NCBI GenBank assembly: GCA_040754255.1
Contig: JBFMDA010000063.1
Location: forward strand, 1 to 5,209
Source: SURF-25 sp040754255
Lineage (GTDB): Bacteria; Omnitrophota; Gorgyraeia; Gygaellales; Profunditerraquicolaceae
Length of the DNA: 5,209 nucleotides
Direction of reading: 5' to 3'
Part shown: in pieces, positions 1 to 4,575 of the stretch
Layout of the letters: the number at the start of each line of letters is the position of its first letter
Numbering within the stretch: position 1 is the stretch's first letter
Position numbers and translations under genes: made by a program
Notes under the pieces: generated by a model
Databases searched by the model: none
What the model saw: the letters and a program-made list of their open reading frames with translations, nothing else
Told to the model about the DNA's origin: nothing

Positions 1-297
1 GCGCATGCGCGCAAAAAGGGCTCGCGGATAATCGCAGTCGGGACAACGAGTTGCCGGGCCCTGGAGGCATACGCTGCCTCCGGAGAAAGGCAGGGGCATA
101 CGAGCTTGTTTATTTACCCCGGATATGCCTTTCGTTATATTAATGCGCTTTTGACAAATTTCCACCTGCCTTGTACTACACTTTTTATGCTTGTGTGCGC
201 ATTCGGGGGATTTCCGTTGGTGCGCAAAGCCTATGAGGAGGCTATTGCGCATAAATACCGCTTCTATAGTTATGGAGACGCGATGTTGATTTTGTAG
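1..297 (+). CDS. queA: QueA, S-adenosylmethionine:tRNA ribosyltransferase-isomerase (3' part only)
   Basis: The reading frame is open from base 1 and gives the last 98 residues of QueA. This cytoplasmic enzyme moves the ribosyl part of SAM onto 7-aminomethyl-7-deazaguanine in tRNA to form epoxyqueuosine, the penultimate queuosine step. Visible family motifs, in order, are VGTTSCRALEAYA (about residues 13-25 of the visible part), FIYPGY, ALLTNFHLP..TL, and the C-terminal YRFYSYGDAML. The usual C-terminal architecture is complete, and the protein stops three residues after GDAM, shorter than E. coli QueA. The N-terminal two thirds lie outside the window. The TAG stop is 16 nt before crtI on the same strand, so the two are probably one transcript. 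Identification is secure from the motif order; only the missing start is unknown. Confidence 0.96.
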   Translation, partial: AHARKKGSRIIAVGTTSCRALEAYAASGERQGHTSLFIYPGYAFRYINALLTNFHLPCTTLFMLVCAFGGFPLVRKAYEEAIAHKYRFYSYGDAMLIL

Positions 298-302
298 CGC
301 AT

Positions 303-309
303 AAGGAGG
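303..309 (+). promoter_or_regulatory. Strong Shine-Dalgarno for crtI
   Basis: AAGGAGG lies 4 nt before the crtI ATG and inside the 16-nt gap after the queA stop. It is the best ribosome-binding site in the window and supports the ATG at 314 as the crtI start. There is no room for a separate promoter in this gap, which favours read-through transcription from queA or a promoter inside queA. Confidence 0.85.
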
Positions 310-313
310 CACT

Positions 314-1783
314 ATGCCAAAGACGGTAGCGATAGTCGGGGCAGGGGTGGGTGGCTTGGCAACTGCGGCGAGGCTGGCCCATAAGGGATATGAGGTAACG
401 GTATACGAGAAACTTGCGCACAGCGGCGGCCGTAATAACATGTTAGAAGACTGCGCGTTCAAGTTCGATATGGGCCCTTCTTTTGTATTGATGCCCGATT
501 TATTTGAAGAATTGTTTCGTTATTGTCAAAAAGACATCAAGGATTATCTCACGCTTCTTGCGCTTGACCCGGGTTATAAGATTTTCTATCCCGACGGCAC
601 CTCTTTTACCGTGTATAAAGACTCGCAGCGCACCGCGCAGGAGATGGAACGCCTTGAAAAGGGCTCATCCGAGGCGTTTGAAAGGCTCATCAAAGAGATC
701 TCAAAAATATATACCCAGGTCAAGCCGCTTCTCTACCATTGTTTCTCTCCCCTGGCGTTAGGGAATCCTCGATACTGGCCGCTCATTACCAGGCTAAAAA
801 CTTTCCAATCTTACTGGGATTTTACGAAAAGATTTTTTAAGAGCGATAAGCTTTGTTATGCCTTTACCTTTGAGGCTATGTTTGTCGGCGTATCCCCTTT
901 TGAGACGCCGGCATTTTACAGTATTATCACGTATGCCGACCATGTGCAAAAGATATACCATCCTCTCGGCGGCATGTACCAGATCCCCCGTGCCATAGAA
1001 AAACTGGCAACCGACGCTGGCGCACGCCTGCGCTACAACTGCGCAATCAACCGCATCAGGAAGTGCCGTGGTACTTTCTTGCTTTCTTGCGACCAGGGCT
1101 CATTTGAGAGCGATGCGGTGGTGGTGAATGCCGATTATGCCTATACCCAAACAGACCTTTTAGGACGCAAGATCCCTCATTTTAAATATTCCTGTTCCGT
1201 CTATCTTATGTATCTGGGGCTGAAGAAGAAGTTAACGGGCTTGGCACATCACAACCTGTTTTTCGCGCAGGACCTGAGGAAGAACCTCTCTCAGATTTTT
1301 AAGGACAAGACCTTGCCTGAGGATCCTTCTTTCTACGTGCACGTCCCCACAGTTACGGATCCGTCGCTTGCGCCTGCGGGTAAAGAAATACTTTACATCC
1401 TTGTACCGGTGCCGAATCTTGACGGTGGTAGTGGTAATTTCTCACTCTTCGAAAAAAGGATACAGGACATTGTGTTCGAAAGAATCAACGCAACAGCAGG
1501 GGTAAAAATCCAGGATTTGATTGAAGTGCGCCACGCATTTTACCCTTCAGATTTTATTTCCTACTATAATATCAAGCACGGCGCTACGTTTGGCTTGGCA
1601 CATACTCTTATGCAGAGTGCTTTTTTTAGGCCGATGAATTACGAGACTGCGACGAAAGGCCTTTATTATGTCGGGGCGAGTACCCAGCCGGGCGGCGGGT
1701 TACCCGTGGTGATTGCCGGCTCTCGGATTGTAGCCGATCTGATACATAATCAACCTGCCGAAGGCACAGGCAACAAGGAGTAG
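314..1783 (+). CDS. crtI: Phytoene desaturase (CrtI family), FAD-dependent
   Basis: A 489-residue protein, the normal length for bacterial CrtI-type desaturases (about 490-510). The N-terminus has the FAD-binding Rossmann signature G9-A-G11-V-G-G14 followed by the acidic end of beta-2 (VTVYEK). Then come GGRNN and FKFDMGPSF, which match the family's GGR and F-D-x-GP elements. A middle block, PLGGMYQIPRAIEKLA (about 217-232), matches the conserved GGM region. The C-terminal block VGASTQPGGGLP (about 453-464), followed by VVIAGSRIVAD, is the family's second FAD/substrate signature. The expected reaction is stepwise desaturation of phytoene to lycopene at the membrane surface. Neighbouring crtB and lycopene cyclase genes favour a C40 route, but the sequence alone cannot exclude a C30 (CrtN-like) substrate or fewer desaturation steps. 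Its last 28 codons are overlapped by crtB on the other strand. Confidence 0.93.
   Translation: MPKTVAIVGAGVGGLATAARLAHKGYEVTVYEKLAHSGGRNNMLEDCAFKFDMGPSFVLMPDLFEELFRYCQKDIKDYLTLLALDPGYKIFYPDGTSFTVYKDSQRTAQEMERLEKGSSEAFERLIKEISKIYTQVKPLLYHCFSPLALGNPRYWPLITRLKTFQSYWDFTKRFFKSDKLCYAFTFEAMFVGVSPFETPAFYSIITYADHVQKIYHPLGGMYQIPRAIEKLATDAGARLRYNCAINRIRKCRGTFLLSCDQGSFESDAVVVNADYAYTQTDLLGRKIPHFKYSCSVYLMYLGLKKKLTGLAHHNLFFAQDLRKNLSQIFKDKTLPEDPSFYVHVPTVTDPSLAPAGKEILYILVPVPNLDGGSGNFSLFEKRIQDIVFERINATAGVKIQDLIEVRHAFYPSDFISYYNIKHGATFGLAHTLMQSAFFRPMNYETATKGLYYVGASTQPGGGLPVVIAGSRIVADLIHNQPAEGTGNKE
1700..1783. other. Tail-to-tail antisense overlap of crtI and crtB
   Basis: The last 84 bp of crtI, including its TAG, are also the last 84 bp of crtB on the opposite strand. 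On the crtI side the segment encodes conserved family sequence (the VVIAGSRIVADLI region). On the crtB side it encodes a tail after the conserved synthase core. No intrinsic terminator is seen at either gene end. Confidence 0.85.
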
Positions 1784-2614
1784 CTTTTCAGCAGTGCCTA
1801 CCCGTGCGCGGCGTGAAAAAACATTGTAATGGGCGCGTTCTATCACATTGAGTATCCGTGCGTATAAAACCGCCATCAAAAGAATAACCAGGCGTACCCG
1901 GATGCCCTCAACTAGAGGAATAGCGCGTAAGGAATCTTTGTAGAATTGCCTTGCCCTTTTGATCTGAAACTGCAGTAATGCCTTCAAATCTTGGGTAAGG
2001 CGAGCGTCTGCGATGTCGGCTTCGGACACTCGGTAGCGGTTAAGTTCATCCAGGGGGAGGTAAATTCTGCCCCGCGCGTAGTCTTCTTTTATATCGCGTA
2101 CGATATTGGTGAGTTGCATCGCTATCCCTAATTTTACCGCTGATTCTTGCGCGCGCGGGTCTTGGCACCCAAAAATCTTAAGCATTATCAATCCGACTAC
2201 CCCTGCTACCCGGTAACAGTAGCGGTATAATTGATCAAACGATTCATACCGTTTTATAGCCAGATCCATTGAAATACCCTCAAGTAACTCGTCGAAATAT
2301 GACTGAGGGATTTGATAACGTTCAATGGAATCTTTGAACGCGCAGAGGATTTCATCTTCGCATTCCTGCGTTGCGTAAGCGCTGGCGATCGCGTCACTGA
2401 TTCTTGTAAACGCCCCCTGCATTGCTTGGGGTGAGTTGCTATCCACGCTTTCGTCGCTTATCCTACAAATGGTATATAGCGCATACGCAGGAAAGCGCAT
2501 CTGTTGCGGCAGAAACAGGGAAGCGAAGTAATAGGTGGTTGCGTATTGTTTGGTGATACGTTCGGAGAGCGCAAATCCTTTTTGTATTTTTTCGGCATAG
2601 GAAAAACCGGACAT
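1700..2614 (-). CDS. crtB: Phytoene synthase (CrtB, trans-isoprenyl diphosphate synthase head-to-head type)
   Basis: With the ATG at 2614 the protein is 304 residues, close to the usual CrtB length. It should condense two geranylgeranyl diphosphates through prephytoene diphosphate to phytoene. Both Mg2+-diphosphate motifs are present: D54-E-S-V-D58 within RISDESVDS, and D174-I-K-E-D178 within NIVRDIKEDYARGRIYLP. The second is nearly the textbook NxxRDxxEDxxxGRxYLP pattern. The GISMDL element (about 113-118) and YCYRVAGVVG (132-141) also fit the family. A TTG start 75 nt upstream (2689) would add 25 residues unlike any conserved N-terminus and would run through the putative promoter, so ATG 2614 is preferred. 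No good Shine-Dalgarno precedes it: GAAGG is too close and AAAGGA is 13 nt away. CrtM (C30) synthases share these motifs; the lycopene cyclase neighbours favour C40. Confidence 0.93.
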   Translation of the reverse strand: MSGFSYAEKIQKGFALSERITKQYATTYYFASLFLPQQMRFPAYALYTICRISDESVDSNSPQAMQGAFTRISDAIASAYATQECEDEILCAFKDSIERYQIPQSYFDELLEGISMDLAIKRYESFDQLYRYCYRVAGVVGLIMLKIFGCQDPRAQESAVKLGIAMQLTNIVRDIKEDYARGRIYLPLDELNRYRVSEADIADARLTQDLKALLQFQIKRARQFYKDSLRAIPLVEGIRVRLVILLMAVLYARILNVIERAHYNVFSRRARVGTAEKLLLVACAFGRLIMYQIGYNPRAGNHHG

Positions 2615-2620
2615 ACCTTC

Positions 2621-2649
2621 ATTGTATCCTTTCGCCAGATTCAGCGCAA
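2621..2649 (-). promoter_or_regulatory. Candidate sigma70-like promoter of crtB
   Basis: Reading leftward, TTGCGC (2649-2644) is followed after 17 nt by TACAAT (2626-2621). The -10 matches 5 of 6 consensus bases and the -35 only 3 of 6. Six bases separate the -10 from the crtB ATG at 2614, so initiation at the usual distance would start the mRNA at or next to the start codon, giving a leaderless transcript. The promoter is inferred from pattern only. Confidence 0.5.
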
Positions 2650-2650
2650 G

Positions 2651-2682
2651 CCAAACTTTTATTTGAAAAGAAAAAAGTTTGG
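2651..2682. repeat. Perfect 10-bp inverted repeat, possible operator
   Basis: CCAAACTTTT (2651-2660) and AAAAGTTTGG (2673-2682) are exact reverse complements separated by 12 bp. Their centres are 22 bp apart, about two helical turns, so both arms face the same side of the DNA. The -35 of the rightward promoter lies in the 12-bp centre, and the right arm lies in its spacer. A regulator of carotenoid synthesis could bind here. The site precedes both predicted RNA starts, so an RNA hairpin is less likely. No known operator consensus was matched. Confidence 0.6.
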
Positions 2683-2690
2683 CATACAAT
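2663..2690 (+). promoter_or_regulatory. Candidate sigma70-like promoter of crtYc-crtYd
   Basis: TTGAAA (2663-2668, 5 of 6 consensus bases), a 16-nt spacer and TACAAT (2685-2690, 5 of 6) form the best promoter-like sequence in the window. The -10 ends one base before ATG 2692 and seven bases before ATG 2698. Normal initiation would therefore begin at about 2697-2698 and give a leaderless mRNA starting with the second ATG. It mirrors the crtB promoter: ATTGTAT (2621-2627) and ATACAAT (2684-2690) form an inverted pair. Confidence 0.6.
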
Positions 2691-2691
2691 A

Positions 2692-3003
2692 ATGAATATG
2701 TCTAGATATATGCTCGTCTTAATTCTTGCGGGGGCCCTGCCGTTTGTATTAAGTTTCTGGCCGAAACTAAAATTTTACAAGAACAGCAAAGCCCTGGCTG
2801 CCAGCATCTTTGGCATCGTAGCGATCTTCGGGCTCTGGGACGTGATCGCCGTGAGCCGCCACCACTGGCATTTTGACCCTTCGGGGGTGGGGGCAGTCAC
2901 AATATTCAATTTACCGCTTGAAGAGGCTTTGTTCTTTGTGGTGATCCCGTTCTGCTGCATATTCACATGGGAAGCCCTAAAATACATAAAAGGCCCCAGA
3001 TGA
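2692..3003 (+). CDS. crtYc: Lycopene cyclase subunit CrtYc (small membrane protein)
   Basis: A 103-residue hydrophobic protein matching the first half of the CrtYcd/CarR-type lycopene cyclase. Three membrane segments are visible, at about residues 6-23, 34-54 and 77-97. The hallmark NLPLEE motif (73-78) is followed by the FFVVIPF stretch, and HWHFDP (58-63) matches the conserved region before it. With CrtYd it should form a heterodimer in the cytoplasmic membrane that cyclises the psi-ends of lycopene to beta-ionone rings. Its stop overlaps the crtYd start (ATGA at 3000-3003). No Shine-Dalgarno precedes ATG 2692. If the promoter just upstream is real, the mRNA starts near 2698 and the true start would be that ATG, giving 101 residues. 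Confidence 0.9.
   Translation: MNMSRYMLVLILAGALPFVLSFWPKLKFYKNSKALAASIFGIVAIFGLWDVIAVSRHHWHFDPSGVGAVTIFNLPLEEALFFVVIPFCCIFTWEALKYIKGPR
2988..2993 (+). promoter_or_regulatory. Shine-Dalgarno deciding the crtYd start
   Basis: AAAAGG lies 6 nt before ATG 3000, inside the end of crtYc. It supports the start that overlaps the crtYc stop, rather than the TTG/GTG codons further upstream in the same frame, and points to coupled translation of the two subunits. Confidence 0.65.
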
Positions 3004-3287
3004 AAGAATACACGCTGTATGCCCTTTTTTCGGTAATCGCAACCGGATGGGTGGATGCCGTAACCGGCGTAAAGGTTTTGAGGCGGGGAATCTTCTATGC
3101 GTACCTTGCGGTAATTTTGTGTTTTAAGCTTTTGGTGAACGGCTATTTGACGGGAGCAGGAATTGTGCTCTACGACGCAAGATACTTCTCGGGTATCCGT
3201 TTCGGCACCATCCCTCTTGAGGATTTCCTTTTTGGCTTCAGCATGGTGACCCTGACCATTATCTTTTGGGAGTTTTTTAAAAAATAG
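3000..3287 (+). CDS. crtYd: Lycopene cyclase subunit CrtYd (small membrane protein)
   Basis: A 95-residue membrane protein matching the second half of the CrtYcd lycopene cyclase. It has the family run LVNGYLTGAGIVLYD (about 45-59), then SGIRFGTIPLED (64-75) and FLFGFSM (76-82). The IPLED motif is the counterpart of PLEE in CrtYc, as expected for two halves related by duplication. Hydrophobic segments lie at about 5-22, 32-49 and 76-92. It is predicted to work only together with CrtYc. In archaea, fungi and some bacteria the two halves are fused; here they are separate but overlap by ATGA, which should keep them in equal amounts. The frame stays open upstream to about 2967, but that start would lie in crtYc and lacks family similarity, so ATG 3000 is chosen. 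Confidence 0.9.
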   Translation: MKEYTLYALFSVIATGWVDAVTGVKVLRRGIFYAYLAVILCFKLLVNGYLTGAGIVLYDARYFSGIRFGTIPLEDFLFGFSMVTLTIIFWEFFKK

Positions 3288-3304
3288 CATGCCTGCCTTA
3301 TAAT
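3276..3304 (+). promoter_or_regulatory. Possible promoter for tgt-trmD
   Basis: A perfect TATAAT (3299-3304) lies just after the crtYd stop. A weak -35, TTTAAA (3276-3281), is 17 nt upstream within the T6A6 run at the end of crtYd. Initiation would give a leader of roughly 65-70 nt before tgt. It could let tgt-trmD be expressed independently of the carotenoid genes. It is a pattern match only. Confidence 0.35.
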
Positions 3305-3307
3305 CCC

Positions 3308-3334
3308 CGCTATCCTTAGAAGGCGGATATAGCG
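3308..3334 (+). other. Imperfect hairpin in the crtYd-tgt gap
   Basis: CGCTAT (3308-3313) can pair with ATAGCG (3329-3334), and CCT with AGG can extend the stem across a 5-nt bulge. No T-run follows, so it is not an intrinsic terminator. It also lacks the C-rich and A-rich pattern of a preQ1-I riboswitch. Its role is unknown. Confidence 0.35.
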
Positions 3335-3352
3335 AGAGCAAGCAGACAAAGG

Positions 3353-3367
3353 CGTATTTCTTATACG
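3353..3367 (+). other. Small hairpin just upstream of the tgt start
   Basis: CGTAT and ATACG pair perfectly around the 5-nt loop TTCTT. The stem ends 10 nt before the tgt ATG, where a Shine-Dalgarno would usually sit, and none is visible. It may shape ribosome access to tgt, or be chance. Confidence 0.35.
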
Positions 3368-3377
3368 GCGCGACGGT

Positions 3378-4517
3378 ATGGGAGAGAACAATTTTTTTAC
3401 ATTAATCCGTAAAGACGCATCGAGTAATGCCAGGTGCGGACGGCTGTTGACGGCTAGGGGGGCTATTGACACGCCCTGTTTTATGCCGGTGGGCACGCAG
3501 GGGACGGTGAAGACCCTTTCTCCTCAAGAGTTAAAGGAGGCAGGTGCCCAGATAGTGCTATCCAATACCTACCATCTTTTCTTGAGGCCCGGCTTAGAGA
3601 TTATTGAAAAGGCGGGAGGCCTGCATACATTTATGTCCTGGGATAAGCCTATTTTAACCGATAGCGGAGGGTATCAGGTTTTTAGCCTGGCGTTACTGAG
3701 GAAGATAACCGATGAGGGGGTGCATTTTCAATCCCACATAGACGGAATGAGGCATTTTCTTACCCCTCAGGACATAGTACGTATCCAGCAGGTGCTCGGC
3801 TCCGATATCATCATGCCGCTGGACGAATGCGTGCATTATCCTTGTGCGCGCGACCAGGCAGAGGTCGCGATGGAGCGGACCGTATCCTGGGCAAAGAAAT
3901 CAAGGGCTACCCATAGCGCAATGCAGCAAGAGGGCGCCTACCCTCAATATCTCTTTGGGATAGTACAGGGAGCAACGTATGAAGAGTTGCGCATACGTTG
4001 TTGCGAGGAGTTAATTGAAACAGGCTTTGACGGATACTGTATCGGAGGGCTTTCTGTTGGAGAACCCAAGAATTTAATGTATAATATGGCTGGTATTTGT
4101 GCGGGGGTGTTGCCGCAGGGTAAGCCTAGGTATGCGATGGGCGTGGGCTTGCCCGACGATATCATAGAGGCAGTGACGTTAGGCGTTGATATGTTCGATT
4201 GCGTCGCCCCCACGCGTTACGGCAGGAACGGCACCGCGTTTACGCACACAGGAGAGATAACTGTCAGGAACGCCCCCTACGCGAAGGATTACGGTCCGCT
4301 GGATGATATGTGCGCCTGCTATACTTGCAAGAATTTTAGCCGTGCATACCTAAGGCACCTGTGTAATGCCAAAGAAATGCTGGGGGCGCGCCTCGTATCG
4401 TTACACAACGTATATTTTTACCTTGAACTGATGCGCGCGATAAGGCAGGCAATTGCGGAAGGCGTTTTCCTGGTTTTCAAAAAAACATTTTTAGGCAATT
4501 ATCACGAGGAAGCGTAA
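3378..4517 (+). CDS. tgt: Tgt, tRNA-guanine(34) transglycosylase
   Basis: A 379-residue protein, the normal length for bacterial Tgt. It replaces guanine-34 of GUN-anticodon tRNAs with preQ1, the step before QueA in queuosine synthesis. The substrate pocket motif D95-SGGYQVFSL includes the general-acid/base Asp. D149-EC, GIVQGA (194-199) and IGGLSVGEPK (222-231) follow. The nucleophile is D274 in MFDCV. The zinc site is complete: C312-x-C314-x2-C317 and H343. All are spaced as in Zymomonas Tgt with an offset of six residues. ATG 3378 gives an N-terminus in register with the family (FFTLIRKD....GRL), but no Shine-Dalgarno is visible before it. The gene is separated from queA by about 3 kb of carotenoid genes, and trmD follows after 39 nt. 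A function as archaeosine TGT is excluded by the bacterial length and lack of a PUA domain. Confidence 0.97.
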   Translation: MGENNFFTLIRKDASSNARCGRLLTARGAIDTPCFMPVGTQGTVKTLSPQELKEAGAQIVLSNTYHLFLRPGLEIIEKAGGLHTFMSWDKPILTDSGGYQVFSLALLRKITDEGVHFQSHIDGMRHFLTPQDIVRIQQVLGSDIIMPLDECVHYPCARDQAEVAMERTVSWAKKSRATHSAMQQEGAYPQYLFGIVQGATYEELRIRCCEELIETGFDGYCIGGLSVGEPKNLMYNMAGICAGVLPQGKPRYAMGVGLPDDIIEAVTLGVDMFDCVAPTRYGRNGTAFTHTGEITVRNAPYAKDYGPLDDMCACYTCKNFSRAYLRHLCNAKEMLGARLVSLHNVYFYLELMRAIRQAIAEGVFLVFKKTFLGNYHEEA

Positions 4518-4541
4518 TACCATTTTTAAGGTATCGCCCGG

Positions 4542-4575
4542 AGACATCCTTAATTTATGCGGATAGACATCCTTA
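4542..4575 (+). repeat. 11-bp direct repeat around the trmD start
   Basis: AGACATCCTTA occurs at 4542-4552 and again at 4565-4575, 23 bp apart, once in the tgt-trmD gap and once in codons 3-7 of trmD. It is short and may be chance or a small local duplication. Confidence 0.5.

Noticed and set aside
1775..1783. AAGGAG immediately before the crtI stop, as a ribosome-binding site for a following rightward gene
   Set aside because: No rightward open frame of useful length follows; frames after 1783 close within a few codons and the region is crtB on the other strand.
2615..2689. N-terminal extension of CrtB from TTG 2689
   Set aside because: It would run through the putative divergent promoters and inverted repeat, uses a rare start, and adds 25 residues before the normal CrtB N-terminus.
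3273..3284. T6A6 palindrome at the end of crtYd as a terminator
   Set aside because: It encodes the terminal FFKK codons, has no GC stem and sits before the stop codon, so it is not an intrinsic terminator.
2775..3341. Leftward open frame of 188 codons antisense to crtYc and crtYd
   Set aside because: It lies opposite two genes with clear family motifs, resembles no known protein, and is rich in scattered Lys, Ser and Pro as expected of a shadow frame.
3305..3377. preQ1 riboswitch upstream of tgt
   Set aside because: The leader lacks the C-rich loop and A-rich tail of preQ1-I, and no pseudoknot matching other classes could be drawn by eye.
3944..4213. Leftward open frame of 89 codons antisense to tgt
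   Set aside because: It is opposite conserved Tgt motifs and has no family similarity or ribosome-binding site.
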